Positions 34,382 through 43,203 of a stretch of 64,000 nucleotides of DNA are shown here, piece after piece. The stretch is from Nitrospira sp. CG24D (lineage in GTDB: Bacteria > Nitrospirota > Nitrospiria > Nitrospirales > Nitrospiraceae), in contig NEWQ02000013.1 in the NCBI GenBank assembly GCA_002869855.2, positions 62,001-126,000 of the forward strand. Reading direction: 5' to 3'. The notes under the pieces are model-generated. The model searched no databases, was not told the origin of the DNA, and saw only the letters and a program-made list of their open reading frames with translations. Position 1 is the stretch's first letter; every line of letters begins with the position of its first letter. The position numbers and the translations under genes were made by a program.

Positions 34382-35404
34382 ATGAACCGCTTATCCCGCT
34401 ATTTGCTTACCGTCATTGTCGGTCTCTCTGTGCTGGGGCTTGAGATCCTGGGAGGGCCGGGTGGCGCTCGTGCTTCGTCGACGCCCCAAGCGAGGGAGTC
34501 GGTACAGGGGGCCTCTGAGCATGTCATTCTGTTTGTCCTCGAGGGATTCGGCCAGGATTCCCTCAAGGGCGGTGCTATGCCGGTTATCAGTAAGCTGGTG
34601 AAAGATGGCGCAGCAACCTGGTCCGCCACCGGGGTCAATCCGGCCTTACGGTTGCCGACGATGGCATCAATCGTGACCGGGATGCCGGTCGAAAAGCACG
34701 GCATCACATGGAATGTGTTCGAATTCAGCCGCGGCTATCCACGCTCGCCCAGCATGTTCGACTATCTGGACTTAAGCGGCGGCCGTGACAGCGCCATTTT
34801 CTATATGGACGAGTCGCTCTACCAGCTGGCGAGGCCGGAGGTGTATACCGACTATCAATTATGCGGCGCGTTGCGCCCCGAGTGCCGTTCCGAGAAGATT
34901 GTGTCCTATATCCGGCAGTACTTCCAGAAAGCCACGAGCGGCTCCGGCTATGGCCATGCGATTCTCTCGGTCCCGCATCTGCTGGTCGTGCATCTGCCGG
35001 AAGCCGGCCGGGCCGGGGTGGCGCACGGGTGGAATTCCAAGGAGTATCGCCAGGCGTTGCAGGCAGTGGACAACGCGATGAAGTCTGTGTTGGACGTGTT
35101 CAAAGAGCACAGCCTCTCCAACCGGACCACCGTGCTGGTGACGGCACTCAGCGGTCCCGGTACGGATCTGAGCGGTGAAGCGGCCACCACGGCAGGCACC
35201 CCGATGGTGCCGTGGATTGCGTCAGGAGTGGGGATCAAGCATGGGCAGGTCATCCACCAGCCGGTATCGATCATCGATACCGGAGCGACGGTCATGCGCA
35301 TTCTCGGGCTTGAGACCCATACGGAATGGGAAAGCAAAGCGGTCGAAGAGATTTTTCAATCGGCAGCGGTCGCGCCGGCAGCGGCCTCGTCCAAGAAACA
35401 ATAG
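34382..35404 (+). CDS. Secreted alkaline-phosphatase-superfamily protein (nucleotide pyrophosphatase-like)
   Basis: A 340-residue exported protein with a signal peptide ending near ARASS. The fold is that of type I phosphodiesterases/nucleotide pyrophosphatases. The first metal strand is ILFVLEGFGQDSL, with Glu where most members have Asp. The nucleophile region is LPTMASIVTGMPVEKHGITWN near residue 97, with the Thr. A later strand TVLVTALSGPGTDL takes the position of the second metal site, but the usual DHG/DHGM is missing. The metal sites look altered, so catalysis is doubtful. It heads the run of genes leading into the HEAT cluster. Confidence 0.7.
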   Translation: MNRLSRYLLTVIVGLSVLGLEILGGPGGARASSTPQARESVQGASEHVILFVLEGFGQDSLKGGAMPVISKLVKDGAATWSATGVNPALRLPTMASIVTGMPVEKHGITWNVFEFSRGYPRSPSMFDYLDLSGGRDSAIFYMDESLYQLARPEVYTDYQLCGALRPECRSEKIVSYIRQYFQKATSGSGYGHAILSVPHLLVVHLPEAGRAGVAHGWNSKEYRQALQAVDNAMKSVLDVFKEHSLSNRTTVLVTALSGPGTDLSGEAATTAGTPMVPWIASGVGIKHGQVIHQPVSIIDTGATVMRILGLETHTEWESKAVEEIFQSAAVAPAAASSKKQ

Positions 35405-35411
35405 GGCGATT

Positions 35412-35867
35412 ATGAGGAAACGATCTTTTCGTCAATGGTGGGTAGTACTCGCAGGAACAGCGATGTTCGGAGTTCTGGTGTGCGCCTGGCCACTGATTGG
35501 GCAAGCCGGCCCGCCGCCGGCTCATCTCAAGGAGCATCCCATTACAATCGACGCGACGCAGTTGGTGCCGGCCTCGTGGTGGCAAGTCCCGGGCGCGACG
35601 CCATCGATCTATCACTCTGATCCGGATTCGTTGGATGCGCCGAAGACTTCCGAACGACGGGAATTGCAGCTCAAGCCGGGCAAATACAAATTCATCGCCT
35701 TCACGTTCGACTTTCCCTTCGCCGTGAATCTCTCCGGGATGGTGGAGTTTTCGAAGGCGCTGGATCAATGTGTCGAGGGCCGCGGCACCCAGACGCTGGT
35801 GATCAAGTGCAAGCGGACGTATCCCCACGGGGGGCAACGCGATCAGTATTACGAACAGAAGCCATAA
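35412..35867 (+). CDS. Secreted hypothetical protein, 151 residues
   Basis: ATG 35412 lies 7 bp after the preceding stop and begins a signal peptide ending near GQAGPP. The mature part is a short beta-rich domain: EHPITIDATQLVPASWWQVP, then ELQLKPGKYKFIAFTFDFPFAVNLSGMVEFS and two Cys (DQCVEGRG, VIKCKR) that could pair. No family recognised. It ends 5 bp before the first HEAT gene, so it is probably part of the same transcript. Confidence 0.55.
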   Translation: MRKRSFRQWWVVLAGTAMFGVLVCAWPLIGQAGPPPAHLKEHPITIDATQLVPASWWQVPGATPSIYHSDPDSLDAPKTSERRELQLKPGKYKFIAFTFDFPFAVNLSGMVEFSKALDQCVEGRGTQTLVIKCKRTYPHGGQRDQYYEQKP

Positions 35868-35872
35868 CTACT

Positions 35873-37237
35873 ATGACGCAATCTCTAGAAGATTTGTTGG
35901 AAGCGCTCGAGGATGTCGATGATGCGACGCGTGAGGAGGCGGCGAAGGCCCTGGCCGAACTCGGCGATCCCAAGACCATCGACCCCCTGGTGAGTGCTTG
36001 CAGTGACGATTTCTGGTCCGTACGAGCCTATGCAGGTTGCGCCGTGGCGAAGATCGGCGGGCCGAAGGCGCTGGAAGCGCTGGTCGGACTGTTCAACGAT
36101 ACCATCATGGAAGTGCGCAATCAGGCTGTCGAGGCGACGGCGAAGATGGGGTCGGCGGTCGTCGATCGCATGATCGCAGCGTTGAAAGACGAGCGATGGC
36201 GGGTCCGGGAGCATGCGGCAAAGACCTGCGGAGAGATTCGTGACAAGGCGGCTGTCGATGCGCTTATCGCAGTCTGTCGTGATCGCGATGGCGCGGTGAA
36301 GAGTGCTGCGGCCGAAGCCCTGGGGAAGATTCGCGACGCGAAGGCCGTTCCGGGGTTGATCAAGCTGTTCCGGGATTCGTCCAAGATCGTGCGTGAAACT
36401 GCCGGGACTGCGCTGATCTGTATCGGGCAGCCGTCGGTCAACCCGCTGGTCGAGGCGCTGAAAGACAAGGATTTCGTCGTGCGGTGCCACGCGGCGCGGG
36501 CGCTGGGCGGGATGACCACCGACTATCAAATTGGCCGGACCTGGGTTCGCGATGCCAACGTCGTCGATGCGTTGATTGCCACGTTGAAAGATCCGGATCG
36601 GGCCGTTCGTGAGGATGCCACGATTGCCTTAGGCATGATCGGTGACTCACGAGCTATCGATGCCCTGTTGGAAGCCATGAAAGACGGCGTCGTCAAACGT
36701 CATGCGATCGCGTCTCTTGGCATGATCGGCGATCCGCGGGCATTGCCGGCCGTCCTGGATGCCTTGAAGGGAAAGGGCATCAAGCAAGAGGGCACTCCGA
36801 CGCCGGGTTGTATTGTGAGCGAAGATGCCTTCATCAAGGAAGCGGCTGCCACGGCCCTCGGGCAGTTCCGCGATCCGTCGGTCATTCCCGACCTCATTAT
36901 GTTGTTGAAGGACGGGGTGTTACGAGAAAAAGCCGCTCAAGCCCTCACGGTCATCGGGGACACGGCCATTGAACCGTTGATCGCATTCCTCTATGACCCG
37001 AAAGCGTCCGAAGTGGAGGCCGAGGGCGAGCGGGTGCTGTCGTATGCTTCCGTTCGGTTGACGGCCAAAGATGCACTCCGGTTGATCGTCCTTGAAACCT
37101 TGGAAACGCTGGGATGGTCACCCCCTGCCGAAGAAGTGCAGATCAGCTCCAGTAAGGCGGACAATCTCCGGGTCGATCGCCCCTTGGGCGATACCGGACG
37201 GTTCGGCCCGTCAGGCGATGTGGCCAAGTCTAGTTAG
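35873..37237 (+). CDS. HEAT-repeat protein 1
   Basis: A 454-residue cytoplasmic protein made almost wholly of HEAT repeats of the PBS-lyase type, each of about 31 residues with the pattern D-x-D-xx-VR-xx-A-A-xA-LG-xx-x-A-x-x-LI-xx-L. They start near residue 10 and run to about 400. The stretch GKGIKQEGTPTPGCIVSEDAFIKEAA (near residue 305) interrupts one repeat. The last 40 residues are a disordered tail. Such arrays bind proteins or nucleic acids. It is followed by four further HEAT genes in the same orientation. Confidence 0.88.
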   Translation: MTQSLEDLLEALEDVDDATREEAAKALAELGDPKTIDPLVSACSDDFWSVRAYAGCAVAKIGGPKALEALVGLFNDTIMEVRNQAVEATAKMGSAVVDRMIAALKDERWRVREHAAKTCGEIRDKAAVDALIAVCRDRDGAVKSAAAEALGKIRDAKAVPGLIKLFRDSSKIVRETAGTALICIGQPSVNPLVEALKDKDFVVRCHAARALGGMTTDYQIGRTWVRDANVVDALIATLKDPDRAVREDATIALGMIGDSRAIDALLEAMKDGVVKRHAIASLGMIGDPRALPAVLDALKGKGIKQEGTPTPGCIVSEDAFIKEAAATALGQFRDPSVIPDLIMLLKDGVLREKAAQALTVIGDTAIEPLIAFLYDPKASEVEAEGERVLSYASVRLTAKDALRLIVLETLETLGWSPPAEEVQISSSKADNLRVDRPLGDTGRFGPSGDVAKSS

Positions 37238-37351
37238 GCATCCTGGAGCTGCTGTCGTCCTTTCTCATCTCCTCGCCAGTGGCGTGCGTGTTCCGTTGAC
37301 CCTGTAAAAAACCGTATGCTAGGGTTATCGGCTCGATTCAGGAGGTCCAGA

Positions 37352-38434
37352 GTGGGGGATCCCGTGGCAGAGCAGATTGCAGCCCTCAAAGACGAGGACT
37401 GGGCTATTCGAGAGGAAGCCGCCGGCTTGCTCGGGACCTTCAAGGATCCGCGCGCGGTTCAGCCGTTAGTCGCGATCCTTCGCGATGCTGATCGTGCGGT
37501 GCGGGAAGCGGCGATCGGGGCACTGACGTCGATCGGCGCGCCCTCGGTAGAGGCCCTTGGCGCCTGCCTCGTCGCCCGCGAATTATCGGTGCAGGAAGCG
37601 GCATCTGGAATCCTCGCCTCGATTGCCGATGAACGCGTCTATGGGCCATTAGTGGCTGCGTTGCGGAGTGCCGATTGGATCGTGCGCATGCATGCGGCGA
37701 AGGCCTTAGGGCGTGTGAAAAATATGGCGGCGGTCGAGCCGTTGATTCCGCTGCTGCAAGATAAAGTCAAAGCTGTGCGGGAGGAAGTCGCGACCGCCCT
37801 GGCCTCGATCGGTGAAGCCGCGATTCCTTCGTTGCTGGAGGCGCTGCAGCATACGGAGTGGCTGGTTCGGCTCCATGCGGTGGAGTCGCTCGGCAAAACG
37901 AAATCGCCACGTGCAGTTGAGCCGCTCCTTGCGCTGTTGTTCAACGACCGCGATTCCGCCGTTCGCGAAGATGCGGTGCGGGCCCTGGGGGAAATCGGAG
38001 ATCCGCAGGCGGTCGAGTTTTTGTTCACAGCGATGCGGGAGCCGGGATTGCGCACCCTGGCGGTTGAAGCCCTCGGACGCATTGGCGACCGGCGGGCGGT
38101 GCCGGTGCTCATTGCAGTGGTCGCAGGCACCTGCCCGCCGGATGTGACGCGGGTGGTTGCAGGCTGCGGCGATCAATGGAGCGAAGAAGTCATCACTCAG
38201 GCCGCGGCCGCCCGGGCTTTGGGCATGATCGGCGATGACGCCGCGGTCCCTGCGCTGGTGGCCGCGTTGGAGCCGACGTTCACCAGAGCTGAGGCGGCGG
38301 CAGCCTTAGCGAAGTTTGGATCGAAAGTGGTTCCGTTCCTCATTCCACTGTTGACCGGTCATCCCGATGAAAATATGCGGTATCACGTGAAGGAAACCTT
38401 GGCGTTGGCTGGCTGGCGAGCTGGTCGAGTCTAG
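37352..38434 (+). CDS. HEAT-repeat protein 2
   Basis: A 360-residue HEAT array. GTG 37352 is preferred because AGGAGGT lies at 37340-37346; the open frame extends to 37316 without such a signal. Repeats of ~31 residues (KDEDWAIREEAAGLLGTFKD, then RSADWIVRMHAAKALGRVKN) fill the protein. One insert (VVAGTCPPDVTRVVAGCGDQ) with two Cys breaks a repeat near residue 245. There is no extra domain. A 114-bp gap precedes it and the palindromic element 38437-38553 follows directly. Confidence 0.88.
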   Translation: MGDPVAEQIAALKDEDWAIREEAAGLLGTFKDPRAVQPLVAILRDADRAVREAAIGALTSIGAPSVEALGACLVARELSVQEAASGILASIADERVYGPLVAALRSADWIVRMHAAKALGRVKNMAAVEPLIPLLQDKVKAVREEVATALASIGEAAIPSLLEALQHTEWLVRLHAVESLGKTKSPRAVEPLLALLFNDRDSAVREDAVRALGEIGDPQAVEFLFTAMREPGLRTLAVEALGRIGDRRAVPVLIAVVAGTCPPDVTRVVAGCGDQWSEEVITQAAAARALGMIGDDAAVPALVAALEPTFTRAEAAAALAKFGSKVVPFLIPLLTGHPDENMRYHVKETLALAGWRAGRV

Positions 38435-38436
38435 AC

Positions 38437-38553
38437 GGATGCTGAAAAAATCCGCCAGCGGCGTTCTCGCGTCGCGCCGAGACTCAACGTACTAAGAAGT
38501 ACGCCTCGTCCCGTTGCTCGCTGCGGCCTTGCTGGACGGTCTTTTGAGCATCC
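38437..38553. repeat. Palindromic MITE/REP-like element, 117 bp
   Basis: The ends are imperfect inverted repeats of about 23 bp: GGATGCTGAAAAAATCCGCC at the left and the complement of GGATGCTCAAAAGACCGTCC at the right. An inner palindrome CGTACT-AAGA-AGTACG is at about 38488-38503. It encodes nothing obvious and sits in the gap between HEAT genes 2 and 3. I recall very similar elements scattered through Nitrospira genomes, but copy number cannot be tested from one window. It may act as a hairpin in the transcript. Confidence 0.8.
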
Positions 38554-38618
38554 TAGTAGCGTAATTATAGAGCGTATCAGTATTCATTGTGTGTCCGGTG
38601 TTTCTATTGAAAGTATAA

Positions 38619-39719
38619 ATGTCCAAGGAAACGATTGAAACGCTGGTCTCGGAGCTGGTCCATGAAGAAGACTGGCGGCGCATGCGGGCGACGGCGGCCT
38701 GTGTCGCCGGCGGACCTCGCGCCGTCCAAGCGCTGGTCGAAGCGCTTCGGACCGGGACGCCCGAGCTGAAGAAAGAAGTGGCGGCGATGTTGTCGCGTAT
38801 CAAAGATCCGCAGGCCGGCGTGGCGCTGGTCGGTCTTCTGGAAGACGAAGATGAAGTGGTGCGGAAGGCGGGCGCCAATGCGCTAGAGCAGATGGCGGGT
38901 GTGCTCGATACGGAGACCGCTGCAGCGCTGGTGGCGTTGCTTCCCAAGTATCAGGAGGGCGAAGCGCGCCAGCTGATGACCCATCTGGTCGGGGCCATTC
39001 CGACGGCGGTCATTCCGCTGTGCGACATGTTGAAGCACCCGGATCCGTCCGCACAGGTGACGGCTGCGCTGATGCTCGATCAGCTTCTGGATCCCCGCTC
39101 CATCGATGCCTTCATTGATGCGATGGGCCAACCGGCAGTTCAGGATATTGCGGTCAGCACCTTGAAAAAGCTGAGCGCGATCCGCGAACGGATCGATGAG
39201 ACCTTCAATGCGCTTCGGGATGTGGAAGGGGCGAGCGAACGCGAAGAAGCGCGGATGTCGACGGTGATTTATCTCCTGGGCATCGGGCGGCCGAGCGTGG
39301 AGATTTTAATCGAATATCTTGAAGACGACGATTGGCTGGTGCGTGAAGCGGCGGCTGATTTGCTGGGAAAGATTGCGGATGTGCGGGCGGTCGAACCGTT
39401 GATGCGGCGACTGGAACGCGATAAGGATACCGGCGTGAAGGAGTTGGCGATCAAGGCGCTGGGATTGATCGGTGACGCCCGTCCGACGCAGCTCTATCTG
39501 GAAGCGATTCCGATCCGGCCGCTCCGGGTGTATGCGATGGAGGCGCTGGCCAAGATCAAGGATGTCGAAGTGTTGCGCCCCCATAAGGAGCTCTTTGATC
39601 GGCTGCGGACAGACCGCGATGGGCTGGTGGCTTATAATGCGGGGTTGATCGCTGATAAACTTGAAGCCTTAGGCGGAACCGATATCACAGCTCAGGAAGG
39701 GAATCACGAGGATGAGTAA
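38619..39719 (+). CDS. HEAT-repeat protein 3
   Basis: A 366-residue HEAT array starting VSELVHEEDWRRMRATAACVAGG. Repeats run to about residue 330, with a less regular central part (residues ~85-225, MAGVLDTETAAALVALLPKYQ and ISTLKKLSAIRERIDETFNALRDVEG) that may be a helical insertion. Good repeats resume at LEDDDWLVREAAADLLGKIADVRA. It overlaps the next HEAT gene by 8 nt, implying translational coupling. Confidence 0.85.
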   Translation: MSKETIETLVSELVHEEDWRRMRATAACVAGGPRAVQALVEALRTGTPELKKEVAAMLSRIKDPQAGVALVGLLEDEDEVVRKAGANALEQMAGVLDTETAAALVALLPKYQEGEARQLMTHLVGAIPTAVIPLCDMLKHPDPSAQVTAALMLDQLLDPRSIDAFIDAMGQPAVQDIAVSTLKKLSAIRERIDETFNALRDVEGASEREEARMSTVIYLLGIGRPSVEILIEYLEDDDWLVREAAADLLGKIADVRAVEPLMRRLERDKDTGVKELAIKALGLIGDARPTQLYLEAIPIRPLRVYAMEALAKIKDVEVLRPHKELFDRLRTDRDGLVAYNAGLIADKLEALGGTDITAQEGNHEDE

Positions 39720-40476
39720 CGAGACAGAATCTGATCGGATTGATCTCCTCATTTCGGCGTTGCGCGATGAGAATGAAGCCTTGCGCGATCACGCGATCGC
39801 GAGCCTCGGGCAGATGGGGTCCGACGCCGTGCCGCGCCTGATCGGGCTGATGGCCGATGAAGATGTGGTCATTCGAGAGGCGGCGACGACGGCGGTGGTA
39901 CGGATCGGGCCTTCCGTAGTGGAGGCGCTCCTGGATGCGTTGCAGGACGATGAGTGGGCGATTCGCGAACAGGCCGCAGCCGGACTGGGCAAGCTCAAAG
40001 ACCCCCGCGCGGTCGAACCATTGGTGAAGGCGCTCAAAGATAAAGATGGAGCCGTGCGGACGGCGGCGGTCTGGGCCCTAGAGCGGATCGGCGATGCGCG
40101 TGCAGTTCCCGGGCTGGTTGATGTGCTGAGCGACAACACTCTTCGGGAGGATGTCGCCCGTGTCTTGAAGAAAATCGGCGATGCGCGCGCGGTGGATGCG
40201 TTGATCGATGGATTGTTAGGCAATAATTGGATGGTGCGACGCCATGCCGCAGAGGCATTGGGGAAGATCGGGGATCACCGCGGGGTCGGCCCGTTGATTG
40301 AATCGTTGCAGGACGAAGATTGGCTGGTCAGGCGGAACGCGGCGGAATCGCTGGCGCGGCTTGGGGCGAAGGAGGCGATTCAGCCGCTCTTGCCTCTGCT
40401 TGAAGATGAAAATACGATGGTGCAAGAAACCGTTGAAGGCGTACTAGCGAGCTTGGGTTGGACCGCGAAACAGTAA
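39712..40476 (+). CDS. HEAT-repeat protein 4
   Basis: A 254-residue, very regular HEAT array of about eight repeats, with hallmark blocks such as LQDDEWAIREQAAAGLGKLKDPRAVEPLVKAL and LLGNNWMVRRHAAEALGKIGD. No extra domain. The start codon lies inside the end of HEAT gene 3, with GAGG a few bases upstream. This is the cleanest of the five arrays and most like phycocyanobilin-lyase-type HEAT proteins, though no tetrapyrrole-binding partner is seen. Confidence 0.88.
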   Translation: MSNETESDRIDLLISALRDENEALRDHAIASLGQMGSDAVPRLIGLMADEDVVIREAATTAVVRIGPSVVEALLDALQDDEWAIREQAAAGLGKLKDPRAVEPLVKALKDKDGAVRTAAVWALERIGDARAVPGLVDVLSDNTLREDVARVLKKIGDARAVDALIDGLLGNNWMVRRHAAEALGKIGDHRGVGPLIESLQDEDWLVRRNAAESLARLGAKEAIQPLLPLLEDENTMVQETVEGVLASLGWTAKQ

Positions 40477-40514
40477 TCGCTCCTCTTACCTTATAGACAA
40501 GAAGGACACATGTT

Positions 40515-41222
40515 ATGGCTGATGAAGCACCGGTAAAGTTGATTCAGATCGGTCCGAAGGGCGGGGAAAAGAAAGACGGCTTCAACCTGGTGACGGAGCG
40601 GGTGGTGGCTATCAACCCCGAAGCCAAACAGCTCGAGGTGGAGTTGCTCGCATACGACGGCAAGACGGTGGTCCTCGAGGTCGCCGAAGAGGCGCTTGAA
40701 GATCTCAAGAAGCTCAAAGTCGGCGATGGGGCGACCATCCGGGTCGTCGAAGAGGGTGGGAAACGCGTCGCAAAGAGTTTCCGGATTCGTTCGAAAGATC
40801 CGAACGCGGCCAAAGCTGATGCCATGTTGCTGGATCTCAAGGATCCGCACTGGCTCAATCGGAAGTATGCGGCTGAAGTCCTGGGCGAGCTTAAAGATAG
40901 CCGCGCGGTGACGCCGCTGGTGGAAGCCTTGGTAGATGAGGTCGGCGATGTGCGGCAGCGTGCCTATGATTCGCTGATCAAGCTCGGCGGGATTTCTGTT
41001 TCCTCATTGGTGCCGTTGCTGGTGTCTGAAGAGGATGAAATCCGGCAATCGGCGACGGAGATTATTCGGAAGATCGGCAAGCCTGCCGTGGAGCCGCTGG
41101 CGACCGCCTTGACGGATGCCGATGACCGCTTGAAGACCCGGATCATGAAAGTGCTGGATCGGATGGGCTACAAGCCGAAGGTCAAGCAGGAGACCGGTGC
41201 TGAATTACCCCGCCTGACTTAA
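40515..41222 (+). CDS. HEAT-repeat protein 5 with N-terminal beta-barrel-like domain
   Basis: A 235-residue protein; ATG 40515 follows AAGGA at 40502. Residues 1-~95 are not HEAT but a small beta-rich domain (FNLVTERVVAINPEAKQLEVELL, then VGDGATIRVVEEGGKRV), like an OB or SH3-like barrel. HEAT repeats fill the rest (DPHWLNRKYAAEVLGELKDSRAV). The extra domain makes this member the best candidate for a targeting or nucleic-acid/ligand-binding subunit. It is the last of the five co-oriented HEAT genes. Confidence 0.85.
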   Translation: MADEAPVKLIQIGPKGGEKKDGFNLVTERVVAINPEAKQLEVELLAYDGKTVVLEVAEEALEDLKKLKVGDGATIRVVEEGGKRVAKSFRIRSKDPNAAKADAMLLDLKDPHWLNRKYAAEVLGELKDSRAVTPLVEALVDEVGDVRQRAYDSLIKLGGISVSSLVPLLVSEEDEIRQSATEIIRKIGKPAVEPLATALTDADDRLKTRIMKVLDRMGYKPKVKQETGAELPRLT

Positions 41223-41233
41223 ACCGCCACCGG

Positions 41234-41255
41234 CCGCGGCCTAGGCAGGCCGCGG
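41234..41255. terminator. Bidirectional hairpin between HEAT cluster and ugd
   Basis: An 8-bp perfect GC stem (CCGCGGCC/GGCCGCGG) around a 6-nt loop overlaps the ugd stop and follows the last HEAT stop by 12 bp. There is no long T-run, so it is a modest candidate. Confidence 0.45.
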
Positions 41256-42563
41256 TTCTCTGGTGGGTCGACCGACCGATACGTGGCGGAACCCGTGTCC
41301 CGTCACCCGGTCGGAGTCGTAGACATTGCGCAGATCAAGCAGCAGCCGCTGACGCATGGATTGTTTGAGTCGGTCGAAATCAAGGTTCCGGAACTGGTTC
41401 CACTCAGTCATGATGATGAGTCCGTCGGCATTTTCAGCCACATCGTAGGCTTCTTTGCATGGAATCATTCCCGGGATGAGCTTCGTGGCTTCTTCCATCG
41501 ACACCGGGTCGTAGGCACGCACGGTGGCGCCTTCCTTCATGAGTTCTTTCAGGATCGTCAGAGACGGGGCTTCCCGCATATCATTCGTATTCGGCTTGAA
41601 CGACAGTCCGAGCACCCCGAGTGTTTTCCCGGCGAGCCCGCCGCACGCTTCGCGGATTTTCGCAACCATTCGGAGGTGCTGCTCGTAGTTCACTTTGGCG
41701 GCTGCACCGGCAATTTGGAATGGATAGCCCACGCGCTCACCTGTCTGGACCAGCGCCGCGAGGTCCTTGGGGAAGCAGGACCCACCGAATCCCGGCCCTG
41801 CGTGGAGAAACTTGCCGCCGATTCGATGATCCAGCCCCATGCCCTTGGAAACCAGTTGCACGTCCGCGCCGACGCGTTCACACACCGTAGCCATCTCGTT
41901 AATGAACGAAATCTTGACGGCGAGAAAGGCGTTTGAGGCGTACTTGATCATTTCCGCTGTGGGGACATCGGTGACGACAAAGGGCGTTTCAAGCAGGTAG
42001 AGCGGCCGATAGAGGTCTTTCATGATGGCCGCGGCTTGATCGCTATCGGCGCCGAGCACCACGCGGTTCGGCCGCATGAAGTCTTCAATCGCGGATCCTT
42101 CACGCAAGAATTCAGGGTTGGAGACGATGTCAAAATTAATCGGTTTCGTCTGGTGCTTTCGGATGACTTCCCGGAGTCGCTCACCGGTTCCGACGGGGAC
42201 GGTCGACTTGGTGACGATCACTTTATAGCCGGTCATGTGTGTGGCGATGCCACGGCCGACTTCCTCCACAAACGACAGGTCCGCAGATCCATCGCTCTTC
42301 GGGGGAGTGCCCACGGCAATGAAGATGACGAGAGCTTTATCAACGGCTTTGACGACATCTGTCGTGAAGCTCAGCCGGCCTTCTTTGATTCCTTTGGCGA
42401 CCAATTCAGTAATGCCCGGTTCGAAAAATGGCACCTCTCCTTTTTCGAGCTTTTCAACCCGACGGGCGTCGTTATCCATGCAGGTGACATTGACGCCGAA
42501 CTCTGCAAAACAGGCCCCTGTGACAAGGCCGACGTAACCGGTTCCGATGACGCTGATATGCAT
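41241..42563 (-). CDS. ugd: UDP-glucose 6-dehydrogenase family protein
   Basis: A 440-residue nucleotide-sugar dehydrogenase that oxidises UDP-glucose to UDP-glucuronate in two NAD+ steps. The Rossmann motif is VIGTGYVGLVTGACFAE (residues 5-21). Family motifs are FIAVGTPPKSDGSADL, VTKSTVPVGTGERLR, SNPEFLREGSAIEDFMRPNR, and the catalytic Cys in GPGFGGSCFPKDL near residue 260. The length is normal. GDP-mannose dehydrogenases share these motifs. The UDP-GlcA 4-epimerase-like gene in the window favours UDP-glucose. Confidence 0.93.
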   Translation of the reverse strand: MHISVIGTGYVGLVTGACFAEFGVNVTCMDNDARRVEKLEKGEVPFFEPGITELVAKGIKEGRLSFTTDVVKAVDKALVIFIAVGTPPKSDGSADLSFVEEVGRGIATHMTGYKVIVTKSTVPVGTGERLREVIRKHQTKPINFDIVSNPEFLREGSAIEDFMRPNRVVLGADSDQAAAIMKDLYRPLYLLETPFVVTDVPTAEMIKYASNAFLAVKISFINEMATVCERVGADVQLVSKGMGLDHRIGGKFLHAGPGFGGSCFPKDLAALVQTGERVGYPFQIAGAAAKVNYEQHLRMVAKIREACGGLAGKTLGVLGLSFKPNTNDMREAPSLTILKELMKEGATVRAYDPVSMEEATKLIPGMIPCKEAYDVAENADGLIIMTEWNQFRNLDFDRLKQSMRQRLLLDLRNVYDSDRVTGHGFRHVSVGRPTREPRPA

Positions 42564-42759
42564 GGGATTGTTTCTCCTTGGTAGCTAGGATACTGATGGG
42601 GCAAAGTATAGCAATGGATCGAACGGTGGGCAATTGAATGGCTGAAATCAGCTGTTTAAGGTTTCAGGGAGGTTCCACGGCGTTGACTCTTGGAAAATTG
42701 GTTGAGTAGAATCCGGTACGTCTACTAGATGGAGCACTGTTGCCTTGAACCCCGCAGGG

Positions 42760-43149
42760 ATGCAGCGTCCACTTGCAGTTATGATGCGGTCGGTGGCGCA
42801 GACGATTTCCCCGGATGCGACAACCTGCGATGCCGCGCGGCAAATGCGCGTAGCAAAAGTCGGAGCGCTCTTGGTTCGGGAGGGCACCTGCTACATCGGG
42901 ATGATCAGTGAAGCGGATCTGGTTCGAAAGGTTTTGGCAGAATCCCTGGTTCCTGCTCACACTCTTGTGCGGTCAGTCATGAGTGCCCCGCTGATCACGA
43001 TCGATGTCACTGCGTCGGCCCATGATGCCAGCGAGCTCATGGCGCAGGCTGGCATTCGCCATCTGGCGGTGGTTGAAGGTGGAGACGTGGCTGGAATACT
43101 TTCAGTAAGAGATCTGCTGCGTTATTTCAAGAATTGGGGACCTCAATGA
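42760..43149 (+). CDS. CBS-domain pair protein
   Basis: About 129 residues from ATG 42760 (a TTG at 42745 is also possible). Two CBS motifs fill the protein: MQRPLAVMMRSVAQTISPDATTCDAARQM with VGALLVREGTCYIGMISEADLVRKV, then HTLVRSVMSAPLITIDVTASAHDASELM with AVVEGGDVAGILSVRDLLRYF. CBS pairs bind adenosine nucleotides and regulate partner proteins; the partner is unknown. It sits 3 bp before the spermidine-synthase-like frame, but that gene's likely start is 54 bp further. Confidence 0.88.
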   Translation: MQRPLAVMMRSVAQTISPDATTCDAARQMRVAKVGALLVREGTCYIGMISEADLVRKVLAESLVPAHTLVRSVMSAPLITIDVTASAHDASELMAQAGIRHLAVVEGGDVAGILSVRDLLRYFKNWGPQ

Positions 43150-43203
43150 TCCTTGCGGCTTCTTGTCTCCTTCGACTTGGTCGATACTTGCGCTGCCTCT
43201 CGC

